Below are positions 24,829 through 33,149 of a stretch of 64,000 nt of DNA, one piece after another. Position 1 is the first letter of the stretch. The number at the start of each line of letters is the position of its first letter. Origin of the DNA: Burkholderiales bacterium (GTDB lineage: Bacteria; Pseudomonadota; Gammaproteobacteria; Burkholderiales; SG8-41); assembly GCA_036262035.1 (NCBI GenBank), contig DATAJS010000001.1, positions 216,868 through 280,867 on the forward strand, given 5' to 3'. The position numbers and the translations under genes were made by a program. A model generated the notes under the pieces. It saw only the letters and a list, made by a program, of their open reading frames with translations, was not told the origin of the DNA and did no database searches.

Positions 24829-26091
24829 TTACAAAAGCTCGCCTCTGCTGGGAACGAGCAGGTCTTTCGTCATCTGATCGAGCGACGAGATGCCCAGCAT
24901 CGCCATGTTCCGGTCGATCTCCTCGCGCAGGAGCTTGACCGCGTGGCGCACGCCGGGCTCGCCGGCGATCGACGCGGCATAGAGGAACGGACGGCCGACG
25001 AAGACGAAGTCGGCGCCCAGCGCGAGCGCTTTCAAGACGTCGGTGCCGCGGCGCACGCCGCTGTCCAGCATGATCGACATGTTGCCCTTCTCCGCGACCG
25101 CGCCGGGCAGCGCGCGCAGCGGCGCGATCGCGCCGTCGAGCTGACGTCCGCCGTGGTTGGAGATCATGATGCCGTCGGCGCCGCTCTCGCGCGCGATTCT
25201 GACGTCCTGCCGCGCCAGCACGCCCTTGATCACGAGCTTGCCCTTCCACATCTTGCGCATGAGCTCGAGGTGCTCCCACGCGAGGCCGTCGCGCAGGTGG
25301 CGGCGGCGCTCGGCGGTGCGCGACATGATCGGCACGCGCTGGTCGCCCATGTTCTCGAGGTGCGGCATGCCGCGCTTCATGATCGTGCGCAGGAACGTGC
25401 CGAAGAGCCAGCGCGGCCGGATCGAGCAGTCCCAGATCATGCGCGGCGTGGGACGCAGCGGCGTGCTGTAGCCGTTCCTCACGTTGTTCTCGCGGTTCGC
25501 CATGACCGGCACGTCGACGGTCAGCACCAGCGTCTCGAAACCCGCGTTCTGCGCACGCTCGACGAGCGGGACGATGATCTCGGCCTCGCCCGGCAGATAA
25601 GCCTGGAACCACGCGGTGCGGCCTTTCTCTTTCACTTCTTCCAGACGGGTGAGCGAAGCGCCGCTCTGGATCATCGGGATGTTGAGGTCCGCCGCGACGC
25701 TCGCCAGGAGATTGTCGCCATCGTAAGCGGCGAGCGAGGTGCCGCCCATCGGCGGGAAGCCGAACGGCAGGTCGTAGGTGCGGCCGAGGACGCTGCGCTT
25801 CTGATTGCGGCCGCGCGTGCTGACGAGCACCCGCGGCATGAAGCCGTAGTCCGCGAAAGCCTCACGGTTGCCGCGCAGGCTGGCGTTGGTCTCCGAGCCG
25901 CCCGAGATGTAGCCGAAGATCGGCCGCGGCAGGAACCCGCGCGCCTCGGCCTCGAAGTCCTCGAGCGAGAGCATGCGCTGGAGCACCCGCGGCCCCGCCG
26001 CCTGCGGCTGACCGCCCGCCGCCACGGTTCGTATGGTGAGCTGATCGCCCTGCGCAACCGCGTCCGCTTCCTGCTTTGTTGTCGTATTCAC
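24829..26091 (-). CDS. FMN-dependent alpha-hydroxy acid oxidizing protein
   Basis: A 420-residue enzyme of the LldD/glycolate oxidase family, which uses FMN to oxidise L-2-hydroxy acids such as lactate, mandelate or glycolate. An N-terminal segment leads into FEAEARGFLPRPIFGYISGG (the family start). FMN-binding and active-site pieces follow: PFGFPPMGGTSLAAYDGDN, WFQAYLPG, VLTVDVPV, and the catalytic-His motif SNHGGRQLDG with the preceding VIKGVL. GVRRGTDVLKALALGAD and FVGRPFLYA complete the barrel. A GTG at 26091 preceded by AGGGAGGACG is the start. No membrane-binding loop like that of LldD is obvious. Confidence 0.92.
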   Translation of the reverse strand: MNTTTKQEADAVAQGDQLTIRTVAAGGQPQAAGPRVLQRMLSLEDFEAEARGFLPRPIFGYISGGSETNASLRGNREAFADYGFMPRVLVSTRGRNQKRSVLGRTYDLPFGFPPMGGTSLAAYDGDNLLASVAADLNIPMIQSGASLTRLEEVKEKGRTAWFQAYLPGEAEIIVPLVERAQNAGFETLVLTVDVPVMANRENNVRNGYSTPLRPTPRMIWDCSIRPRWLFGTFLRTIMKRGMPHLENMGDQRVPIMSRTAERRRHLRDGLAWEHLELMRKMWKGKLVIKGVLARQDVRIARESGADGIMISNHGGRQLDGAIAPLRALPGAVAEKGNMSIMLDSGVRRGTDVLKALALGADFVFVGRPFLYAASIAGEPGVRHAVKLLREEIDRNMAMLGISSLDQMTKDLLVPSRGELL

Positions 26092-26123
26092 AATCGTCCT
26101 CCCTGACCCCCGGAGGGTAGAAG

Positions 26124-26171
26124 AAATCCGGGTCAGAGTCACATTCCCGAATCTGACTCTGACCCGGATTT
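26124..26171. repeat. 18-bp inverted repeat
   Basis: AAATCCGGGTCAGAGTCA and its exact complement with a 12-nt centre. It is the same family as 7540-7591, placed here in the divergent promoter region between the hydroxyacid oxidase and the MBL hydrolase. Confidence 0.75.
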
Positions 26172-26271
26172 TCGATTCAGTCCATGTTGCGGAATACAGG
26201 GGCCGGGAATACCGTTCTCCCACAACAACGAGAACCGTCCGCCCACGCGTGTCCACAAGGAAGGAGATGCC

Positions 26272-27153
26272 ATGAAGATACGAACCATCGCGGCACTCGC
26301 AGCGACCCTGGCCGCCGTCACGCTTGCCGCTTCCGCACAGGCGCCCGCTCCTTACGAGACGAAGCAGGTCGAAGGCACCGACAACGTCTACATCTTCCGT
26401 TACGGCAACGCACAGTCGATGTTCGTGGTGACGAAAGACGGCGTCATCGCGACCGATCCCATCAGCTACGCCAACCGCAACGCATCGCAGGTGTACGTGG
26501 ACGAGATCAGGAAGGTCACCAGCGCGCCGATCAAGTACCTCATCTACAGCCATCATCACTTCGATCACATCGCCGGGGGCAAGCCGTTCAAGGACGCCGG
26601 GGCGACGATCATCGCGCACCAGCGCGCGAAAGAGCGCCTCGCGGTGCTGCAGGATCCGTACACGCCGCTGCCCGACCGCACGATCTCGAAGACGACGTCG
26701 ATCAAGCTCGGCGGCACCGAGCTCGAGCTGCACTATCTCGGCCCGAACCACTCGGACTCGACGCTGATCATGCGATTGCCCAAGGAACGGGTTATCTTCG
26801 CGGTGGACCTGATCCCGGTCGGCTCGGTGCCGGGACGCGCGATGATCGACTCGTATCCCATCGAATGGGAGGACACGTTGAAGAAAGTGCTGGTCATGGA
26901 CTGGGACAGGCTGATTCCCGGTCATCCCGGCGCGCCCGGCGGGCGCCTCGGGACGAAGCAGGACGTCGCGACGACGCTGAGCTTCCTCCAGGAAGCTTCG
27001 GCGACGATCAAGGAGCAGGCGCGCAACGGCAAGTGCTGGGAGCCGGTCGAAAAAGAGTTTTCGATGGCGAAGTGGGAGGGCTGGCCCGGCTATGCCGCGG
27101 CCATCCCGATGGTCGCGCGCCGCTACTGCGGCCTCTGGGGACGGGGGACCTGA
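26272..27153 (+). CDS. Exported MBL-fold metallo-hydrolase
   Basis: A 293-residue periplasmic protein. Signal peptide to about residue 23 (IRTIAALAATLAAVTLAASAQ). The binuclear zinc motif is SHHHFDHIAGG (about 99-109, HxHxDH), with further ligands at GPNHSDST (about 159), AVDLIPVG (about 180) and PGHPGAPGG (about 219). It lacks a second helical domain typical of glyoxalase II. Such exported MBL proteins include beta-lactonases, quorum-quenching lactonases and metallo-hydrolases of alkaloids; here the substrate is unknown. GGAAGGAG precedes the ATG. Four bases separate it from the Bug receptor that follows. Confidence 0.9.
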   Translation: MKIRTIAALAATLAAVTLAASAQAPAPYETKQVEGTDNVYIFRYGNAQSMFVVTKDGVIATDPISYANRNASQVYVDEIRKVTSAPIKYLIYSHHHFDHIAGGKPFKDAGATIIAHQRAKERLAVLQDPYTPLPDRTISKTTSIKLGGTELELHYLGPNHSDSTLIMRLPKERVIFAVDLIPVGSVPGRAMIDSYPIEWEDTLKKVLVMDWDRLIPGHPGAPGGRLGTKQDVATTLSFLQEASATIKEQARNGKCWEPVEKEFSMAKWEGWPGYAAAIPMVARRYCGLWGRGT

Positions 27154-27157
27154 TCGC

Positions 27158-28123
27158 ATGAAGCCCGAAGCATCGACCCTGGCCGCCGCGGCATTCGCGT
27201 TCGCCGCGGCGGCGTCCGCCCAGCAGTACCCCACCAAACCCATCCGTCTCGTCGTGCCGCTGGCTCCCGGAGGGCCGAGCGACATCCTCGCACGCACCAT
27301 GGCGCAGGCGATGTCGCCTTCGCTGGGGCAATCGGTCGTCGTCGACAACCGCACCGGCGCAGGCGGCACGATCGGTCTGGACATCGTCGCCAAGTCGCCG
27401 CCCGACGGTCACACGATGGTGCTCGTCGCGCTTGCGACTTACACGATCACCGCGAACCTGTACGCGAAGCTGCCGTACGACCCGCGCAAGGATTTGACGC
27501 CGGTGTCGATCCTCGCGGGCGCGCCGTACCTGCTCGTGGTGCACCCGTCGCTGCCGGCGAAGACCGCGAAGGATCTCGTGACGCTGGCCAAAGCGCGGCC
27601 GAACCAGCTCAACTACGGCTCGGGCGGTCTGGGAACGGGACCGCAGCTCGCGATGGAGCTGTGGAAGCTCAAGACCGGCGCGCCGATCGTGCACATCCCG
27701 TACAAGGGCACGGGGCCCGCGCTGACCGACCTCATGGCCGGACACGTGCAGACCGGGCTGTTCAACATGATCGCGGTGCTGCCGCCGGTGCAGTCGGGCA
27801 AGATGCGCGCGGTCGCGGTGAGCGGCCCCAGGCGCTCCCCGCTCCTGCCGAACGTCGAGACCGTCACCGAGAGCGGGGTCGCCGGCTTCGAGGACGTCGG
27901 CGGCCACATGTTCATGGTGCCCGGCGCGACGCCGAAAGACATCGTCGCGCGCCTCAACCGCGAATCGCTGAAGGCTCTGCAGAGCCCCGACGTCCTCGCC
28001 CGCCTCAAGGGCGAAGGCGCAGAGATCGTCGCGAGCTCACCGGAAGACGCCGCGGCCGCGGTGCGGCGCGATCTGGAGAAGTGGCGGGACGTGATTCAGA
28101 AGGCGGGAATCAAGGGCGAGTGA
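27158..28123 (+). CDS. TctC/Bug family solute receptor 4
   Basis: A 321-residue receptor translated 4 bp after the MBL hydrolase stop, so the pair forms an operon in which the hydrolase may act on a molecule before or after capture. The signal peptide (LAAAAFAFAAAASAQ) gives the mature start QYPTKPIRLVVPLAPGGPSD. SPPDGHTMVLVAL is an unusual His in the usual PDGYT loop. HIPYKGTGPALTDLMAGH and the C-terminal AAAAVRRDLEKWRDVIQKAG are normal. Confidence 0.93.
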   Translation: MKPEASTLAAAAFAFAAAASAQQYPTKPIRLVVPLAPGGPSDILARTMAQAMSPSLGQSVVVDNRTGAGGTIGLDIVAKSPPDGHTMVLVALATYTITANLYAKLPYDPRKDLTPVSILAGAPYLLVVHPSLPAKTAKDLVTLAKARPNQLNYGSGGLGTGPQLAMELWKLKTGAPIVHIPYKGTGPALTDLMAGHVQTGLFNMIAVLPPVQSGKMRAVAVSGPRRSPLLPNVETVTESGVAGFEDVGGHMFMVPGATPKDIVARLNRESLKALQSPDVLARLKGEGAEIVASSPEDAAAAVRRDLEKWRDVIQKAGIKGE

Positions 28124-28131
28124 CGGCTTGA

Positions 28132-28187
28132 CCGTAGGGTGCGCGCGAGCGCACCGCGCTTTTTGCGGTGCGTTACCACGCATCCCA
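28132..28187. repeat. GTAGGGTGCG / CGCATCCCAC repeat
   Basis: GTAGGGTGCGCGCGAGCGCA and TGCGGTGCGTTACCACGCAT-CCCACG form an imperfect palindromic element between the convergent receptor 4 and dehydrogenase genes. Copies at 48722-48777 and 50737-50797. Confidence 0.75.
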
Positions 28188-28191
28188 CGAG

Positions 28192-29208
28192 TTACTTCCG
28201 CGGGTTCTTCAAATACTCCGCATTCACGCAATTCCCCAACACCCCGTCGCGCAGGTAGAACAGCGCCGTCTCCAGCGCCTTCCTCCGCAGGTCGCGGTTC
28301 GAGTCGGGGCTGTAGAACGCCGCATGCGGGCCGAGCAGCGCGCGGCCGCGGATCCAGGGCTCGTTGGCCTGCCATGCGGCGACGAAAGGATCGCCGGTCG
28401 TGCCGGGCTCCTTGGGCAGCACGTCGAGGCCGACCGCGCCGAGCTTGCCGCTCTTCAGGCCTTCGACGACCGCAGCGGTATCGCAGATCTCGCCGCGCGC
28501 GGTGCTGATGAGATAGGCGCCCTGCTTCATCGCCGCGACCGCTTTCGCATCGATCAGGCGCCGCGTCCCTTCATGCAGCGGCGTGTGGATGCTCACCACG
28601 TCGGACATGCCGAGCAGTTCCTCCAGCGTTCGCGCGCGATGGAAGCCGAACGACAGCTCCGCGCCGTTCGGAAGCTGCGGATCGTAGAACGCGACGTTCA
28701 TCCCGAATGCGCGCGCACGCAACGCCGCTGCCGTGCCGATGCGTCCGAGACCGATCACGCCGAAGGTCGCACCGCGCAGACGCTTGGCAGTGACGTTGTG
28801 CATGTGCGTCCACGCCGTCAGGTCGGCGCGCAGCGCCTCGTTGAACGCGACCGTGCCGCGCGCGAACGCGAGCATCATCGCGATCGCGCTGTCGGCGACC
28901 TCGGTGGTGCCATAGTCGGGGACGTTGCACGCGGGAATGCCGGCTTCGCCCGTCGCCTTCAGGTCGATGACGTCGAAGCCCACGCCGTTGCGCACGACGA
29001 TCTTCGCTTTCTTCATCGCCGCGATCACTTTCGCGTCGATCGGCATGAAGCGCACGATCACCGCGTCCGCGCGCTCCCAGTCCTGGGGGTCGATGTCCTC
29101 GAACTTCGCCTTGCGCGCGTTGATCAGCTCGACGTCCGGCCCCGCGACCTCGCGTTCGATGTCGAGCGGGTCGGAGCGGCTGTCGGGGTAGAGGATGGTC
29201 AGGGGCAT
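28192..29208 (-). CDS. D-2-hydroxyacid dehydrogenase, C-terminal-binding-protein-like
   Basis: A 338-residue NAD-dependent dehydrogenase. The Rossmann motif GLGRIG is at 153-158 (FGVIGLGRIGTAAAL). The catalytic residues are Arg in STARGEI (about 235), the Glu/Asp of the next segment and His in LLGPHAAFYS (about 303). Unlike glycerate dehydrogenases it has the C-terminal-binding-protein style N-term (IVVRNGVGFDVIDL, then NVPDYGTTEVADSAIAMML). Such enzymes reduce 2-keto acids or oxidise D-hydroxy acids. With the FMN hydroxyacid oxidase and Bug receptors nearby, hydroxyacid metabolism is a theme of this area. Confidence 0.9.
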   Translation of the reverse strand: MPLTILYPDSRSDPLDIEREVAGPDVELINARKAKFEDIDPQDWERADAVIVRFMPIDAKVIAAMKKAKIVVRNGVGFDVIDLKATGEAGIPACNVPDYGTTEVADSAIAMMLAFARGTVAFNEALRADLTAWTHMHNVTAKRLRGATFGVIGLGRIGTAAALRARAFGMNVAFYDPQLPNGAELSFGFHRARTLEELLGMSDVVSIHTPLHEGTRRLIDAKAVAAMKQGAYLISTARGEICDTAAVVEGLKSGKLGAVGLDVLPKEPGTTGDPFVAAWQANEPWIRGRALLGPHAAFYSPDSNRDLRRKALETALFYLRDGVLGNCVNAEYLKNPRK

Positions 29209-29232
29209 GGTGATTTACTCGTTATTGATAAA

Positions 29233-29340
29233 AAGTGACGGGTGAAGCGGTGACGGATGAGGCGGTGAGGACACAGCGGCAACGGCACTCGTCACCGTTC
29301 TATCCGTCACTGCTTTATCCGTCATCTTTTCTCGTCACTT
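29233..29340. repeat. Long inverted repeat with GTGACGG units
   Basis: The left arm (29233-29269) has AAAAGTGACGGGTGAAGCGG with a second unit GTGACGGATGAGGCGGTGA. The right arm (29293-29340) is the complementary GTCACCG/TCCGTCACTG/TATCCGTCAT/CGTCACTTTT. The unit length is about 15 bp. Built on the same plan as the CGCAAAGGA and ACGGAGG families but with another sequence. It separates the dehydrogenase from the upstream receptor gene on the same strand. Confidence 0.75.
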
Positions 29341-30327
29341 TTACTCACTCTCCAGCTTCGCCGCCGCCACCACCTTCGTCCACTTCTCGATCTCGGCTTT
29401 GACGTGCGCCTGGAACTGCTCCGGCGTGGTCGGGGTCACCTCGACGCCCTGGTCTTCGAGCTTCGCCTTGAGCGGGCCCGCGAGGATCTTGTGGAGATCG
29501 GCGGTCAGCTTGGCCTGGATCGCCTGCGGCACCCTGGACTGGGTACAGATGCCGTACCAGCCGGTGACATCGTAGCCGGTGACGCCCGATTCGGCGAACG
29601 TCGGCACGTCCGGAAGCTGCTTGTTGCGCTTCGCCGACGTGATGCCGAGCGCGCGCACCCGGCCGTTCTTCGCCGCCGCGAGCGGGGCGCCGGCGAGGTT
29701 GCCGACCGACGCCTCGATGTGGCCGCTCATGACGTCGGTCAGCGCGGCCGCCGCGCCCTTGTACGGCACGTGGACGATGTTGATCCCGGTCATCAGGCGC
29801 AGGAGCTCGATCGAGAGGTGCGGCGAGGCGCCCACCCCCGACGAGCCGTAGTTCACCTTGCCCGGGTTGGCCTTGGCATAGGCGATGAACTGTTTGAGCG
29901 TCTTGGTCGGCATCGACGGATGGACCATGAAGATGTTGGGCACGCCGCCGATCATCGAGGGAAACGCGAAATCGCGGATCGGGTCGTAAGTGAGCCGCCT
30001 GGCGAAGCGCGCGGGCGTGACCGCGTGCGAGCCGATGTTGCAGAGGACGAGGGTATAGCCGTCGGGCGGCGCTTTCGCGGTGACTTCCGTGGCGACGTTA
30101 CCCGCCGCGCCCGGCCGGTTCTCGATGACCACCGGGCTGCCCCAGAGCTCCCCCAGCGCCTGCCCCACCATGCGCGCGGTCGTGTCCACGCCGCCGCCGG
30201 GCGTGTAGCCGACCATGATGCGCACCGGTTTCGTCGGGTAGCTCTGCGCGTGGGCCGCCCCTGCTGCGATCGTCGCCAGCGCGAGCGCGGCCGCTTTCGT
30301 GAAACGCTTCAAATCCATCCTCCTCAT
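29341..30327 (-). CDS. TctC/Bug family solute receptor 5
   Basis: A 328-residue receptor with signal peptide (FTKAAALALATIAAGAAHA) and mature start QSYPTKPVRIMVGYTPGGGVD. The start is uncertain: the only good ribosome binding site, AGGAGG, lies inside the first codons (ATG-AGG-AGG-ATG). The TTG at 30312, six bases after AGGAGG, or ATG 30318 may be the real start; all give the same signal peptide. APPDGYTLVLCNIGS and HVPYKGAAAALTDVMSGH are typical. Downstream is a long inverted repeat, then the dehydrogenase. Confidence 0.92.
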   Translation of the reverse strand: MRRMDLKRFTKAAALALATIAAGAAHAQSYPTKPVRIMVGYTPGGGVDTTARMVGQALGELWGSPVVIENRPGAAGNVATEVTAKAPPDGYTLVLCNIGSHAVTPARFARRLTYDPIRDFAFPSMIGGVPNIFMVHPSMPTKTLKQFIAYAKANPGKVNYGSSGVGASPHLSIELLRLMTGINIVHVPYKGAAAALTDVMSGHIEASVGNLAGAPLAAAKNGRVRALGITSAKRNKQLPDVPTFAESGVTGYDVTGWYGICTQSRVPQAIQAKLTADLHKILAGPLKAKLEDQGVEVTPTTPEQFQAHVKAEIEKWTKVVAAAKLESE

Positions 30328-30497
30328 TGTTTGTATCGACGCGTGCGTTTAGGCACATCCATGCGGCTGGCGCAACCGTATAGTGAGTGCAAATCACCCA
30401 CACGGCCTATCGCGACTGTGGAATGGTAACGATGGTCAGCCGACGTTAACTTGCATACTTCGCCCGTCAACATCAACAACACGTCGCAACGAGAGAA

Positions 30498-30656
30498 ATG
30501 AAAACCGCCGCCGCCTACCTCAACCGCGCAATGACCGCCGCCGCCGCGCCCCGTGGGGCCCTCACGCTGCTGCTGATCGCGGTGGTGCCGGGCGGCCTGG
30601 TCGTCCCGGTCTGCTACGCCGTCTACCACGCCTTCCGCCAGACGCTCCGCAAGTAA
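30498..30656 (+). CDS. Small single-pass membrane protein
   Basis: A 52-residue reading frame starting ATG at 30498, with GAGAG about 4 bp upstream. MKTAAAYLNRAMTAAAAPRG is followed by a clear hydrophobic helix (ALTLLLIAVVPGGLVVPV-CYAVYH) and a basic tail FRQTLRK. A Pro-Gly-Gly kink splits the helix. It lies in a region without other genes, between the divergent receptor 5 and the converging FecR-domain lipoprotein. Codon use is typical of the genome. I know no family. Small membrane peptides of this form can be regulators or toxins, but nothing here shows which. Confidence 0.5.
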   Translation: MKTAAAYLNRAMTAAAAPRGALTLLLIAVVPGGLVVPVCYAVYHAFRQTLRK

Positions 30657-30693
30657 CCTCCGAGGCGCCTGCCGCAAGCCGCAGAGTATACGG

Positions 30694-32028
30694 TCAGCGC
30701 TTCCCCTCCTCGCCTTTCCGCTGTTGCCTCTCGTTCTGTCTCGCTTCCGGCCGCTGTGGCTGCGGCCGCTGCGGCTGCTGAGCCTCGCGCTGGGGTTGCG
30801 GCCGCTGCGGCTGGCCCTCGCGCTGAGGACGCTGCTGCGCTTGTTGCCGTTGCGCTGACGGCCGCTCGGGCTGGGCGCTCCGCGGCTGTGCGGGCTGCTG
30901 GGCGCGCTGGGGTCCCGTCTGCTGCGATTTCTGCGCGGGCTGCGCCTCGCGCCGGCCGGGCTCGGCCGGTGTCGCCTTGTCGCCGCGCTGCATGTTCCTG
31001 ATCCGGTCGGCGACGCCGGGCGGCAGCGACGCCTTGTCGGCCTGCCTGGCCTTGCGGTCGTCGGCCTTCTTCTCAGCCGCCTTCTTCTCGGGCGCCCGTC
31101 TCGGCTCGGCTTTCCTCTCGTCGGCCTTCCTCTGCTGATCCGACTTGCGGGCCTCGGCTTTCTTCTGCTGCTCGGCGCGCTTCTGCTGCTCCTGGTCGTA
31201 CTGGCGGTGGAACTGCTCGCGCCTCAACACGACCCGGCGGTCGACCTCGGCCTGGCGCTGATAGAACGCCGGCGGCCGTGCCAGGATCTGCGGCTTCGCT
31301 TTCGCGTCGGCGTTGGCGAAAGCGGTCTGTCCCCGCCGCACCGGCACGTTGCCGCGCGGCGAGCGGATGACCGATTCGCCCGAGTTCACCTTGTCGTACG
31401 TGCCCGGCGGGTGCTCCGCCCGCTCGCCCGGTGCGGGCGGCGGGTAGTACGCGGGCTCGTGATCGGTGCCGCGGATGCCGATCGTCGCGGTCGGCGTGAC
31501 GACCGAATAACCGGCCGGGTTGCGCTTGCCGACGAGGCCGGTGATCGAGCGCAGCGCGCCTTTGACGAGCGACCAGGTGGCGGTGTTCTCCGCGGGCGGT
31601 CCGTCGGGGGCGTAGCGATAAGCGTCGATCTTCATGCGGGTGGCGGGCCGGATCGTGACGCTCGCGCCGTCGGCCATCGCGAGCAGCGCCCACGACTGCA
31701 CGCCGGTCTGCAGCGCATCGCCGGGCTCGAGGGCCATGCCCGCCTGCGCGGCGCGCGCGGTGCCGGCGCGAGTGAGCCTCACTTCGCCTTCGAGCGAATC
31801 GATGGTGCCGATCGGCGGCGGCGCGGCGGCTGCGGGTGCGGGCGGAGGCGCGGGCGGCTTGGCCTCGGCGGGCTTGTCGGCCGGGGGCGGCGGAGGCGTC
31901 GACGGCGGCGCTTGCTTGGCGGCGGGCGGCGGCGCGGGCACGGAAGCCGGCTCGTGCTTACCGCACGCCGCGATCGCGCAGGCCGCGACGAGCATCGCGA
32001 AGACGGCACTCCTCACGCGCGACAGCAT
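30694..32028 (-). CDS. FecR-domain lipoprotein with Gln/Arg/Pro-rich tail
   Basis: A 444-residue lipoprotein: the signal ends in a lipobox (LVAACAIAAC-GKHEP, Cys about 20). A Pro/Ala-rich spacer follows, then a FecR-like domain (GTIDSLEGEVRLTRAGTARAA, then GDALQTGVQSWALLAMADGA-SVTIRP and GIRGTDHE, about 88-225). From about residue 260 to the end the sequence is low complexity: Lys/Ala-rich charged helix, then repeats of Gln, Arg, Pro and Glu (QRPQREGQPQRPQPQREAQQ). FecR domains bind periplasmic signals or polymers. No FecI/FecA system or sigma factor is adjacent, so it is probably a structural or envelope protein. Confidence 0.82.
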   Translation of the reverse strand: MLSRVRSAVFAMLVAACAIAACGKHEPASVPAPPPAAKQAPPSTPPPPPADKPAEAKPPAPPPAPAAAAPPPIGTIDSLEGEVRLTRAGTARAAQAGMALEPGDALQTGVQSWALLAMADGASVTIRPATRMKIDAYRYAPDGPPAENTATWSLVKGALRSITGLVGKRNPAGYSVVTPTATIGIRGTDHEPAYYPPPAPGERAEHPPGTYDKVNSGESVIRSPRGNVPVRRGQTAFANADAKAKPQILARPPAFYQRQAEVDRRVVLRREQFHRQYDQEQQKRAEQQKKAEARKSDQQRKADERKAEPRRAPEKKAAEKKADDRKARQADKASLPPGVADRIRNMQRGDKATPAEPGRREAQPAQKSQQTGPQRAQQPAQPRSAQPERPSAQRQQAQQRPQREGQPQRPQPQREAQQPQRPQPQRPEARQNERQQRKGEEGKR

Positions 32029-32137
32029 CCGGCCCCCTGGGAAATATTCCGGCGTGCTACGCGACGAGTATATGCGAGCGCTTGACCGCGTTGCGTCCCG
32101 CGGCGAAGCTTGCGCCTGGACCGACGAGGAGAATGCG

Positions 32138-32914
32138 ATGAGCGCCGAAGTGCTGAAGCTTGCGCCCGCGGTGAAGGATCGCGTGAGCGCGGAGGAATGG
32201 GAAACGCGCGTCAATCTCGCCGCATGCTATCGGCTCGCCGCGCACTTTCGCATGACCGACCTCATCTACACGCACATCTCGGCGCGCGTGCCGGGTCCCG
32301 AGCATCACTTCCTCATCAACGCCTTCGGCCTCTTGTGGGACGAGATCGGCGCGTCGACGCTGGTGAAAGTCACGCTCGACGGCGATATCGTCGACGACCC
32401 GACGGGCAACGGCATCAACCGCGCGGGCTACGTGATCCACAGCGCCGTGCATCGCGCGCGCGCCGACGTCGAGTGCGTCATGCACACGCACACCCAGGCC
32501 GGCATCGCGGTGTCGGCGCAGCAAGCCGGGCTGCTGCCCCTGTCGCAGCACGCGATGCGCTTCACCGGCCGCCTCGGCTATCACGACTACGAGGGCTTGG
32601 CATTGGAGCTCGACGAGCAGGCGCGGCTCGTCCGCGATCTCGGCGAGCACAAGGCGATGATCCTGCGCAACCACGGGCTCCTCACGTGCGGCGCGTCGAT
32701 CGCCGAAGCGTTCGATTACATGTATTACCTCGAGCGCGCGTGCCAGGCGCAGGTCGCGGCGATGGGCGGCTGCGCCAAGCTCAACGTCCCGCCCGATGAG
32801 GTCGCGCAGAAGACCGCGGCGCAGTTCGCGAAGCTGTCCTACAAGCCGCAGAAGGTGGAGTGGAAGGCGATGCTGCGGATGCTCGACAAGCAGGACGCGT
32901 CGTACAAGACCTAA
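32138..32914 (+). CDS. Class II aldolase/adducin family protein
   Basis: A 258-residue protein with the zinc-binding site VECVMHTHTQAGIAVS (H116, H118) and a third His at RNHGLLTCG (H179). These match fuculose-phosphate aldolase-like enzymes, which cleave aldol bonds through a Zn enolate. A canonical catalytic Glu before the site is not clearly recognised, so adducin-like decarboxylase or other activity is possible. GAGGAGAATGCG lies before the ATG at 32138. A longer in-frame reading starts inside the antisense of the lipoprotein gene and is not used. No sugar kinase or transporter is adjacent. Confidence 0.88.
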   Translation: MSAEVLKLAPAVKDRVSAEEWETRVNLAACYRLAAHFRMTDLIYTHISARVPGPEHHFLINAFGLLWDEIGASTLVKVTLDGDIVDDPTGNGINRAGYVIHSAVHRARADVECVMHTHTQAGIAVSAQQAGLLPLSQHAMRFTGRLGYHDYEGLALELDEQARLVRDLGEHKAMILRNHGLLTCGASIAEAFDYMYYLERACQAQVAAMGGCAKLNVPPDEVAQKTAAQFAKLSYKPQKVEWKAMLRMLDKQDASYKT

Positions 32915-32921
32915 ACGTCAG

Positions 32922-33148
32922 AATGGATTCCCGATCGCTTCGCGCTGCCGCGCGGTCGGGAATGACGAAGTGGCGTCATCCGCGTCGGGAATGGCGAAGC
33001 AGGCGTCATCCGCGTCGGCTATGGCGAAGAGGCGTCACCCCCGCGCAGGCGGGGATCCATTCGACGCGAAAGCGTCATCCTGGCGAAGGCCAGGATCCAT
33101 TCGACGCGACAGCGTCGTCCCCGCGAAGGCGGGGATCCATCTTGACTT
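32922..33148. repeat. Cluster of dRS3-like palindromes
   Basis: In 227 bp there are at least five repeat units: TGGATTCCCGATCGCTTCGC-type long palindrome, two shortened CATCCGCGTCGGGAATGGCG-like units, CACCCCCGCGCAGGCGGGGAT, CATCCTGGCGAAGGCCAGGAT and CGTCCCCGCGAAGGCGGGGAT. The stretches ATTCGACGCGA-AGCGTC recur between units. It fills the gap between the convergent aldolase and receptor 6; no gene is seen. Confidence 0.8.
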
Positions 33149-33149
33149 T

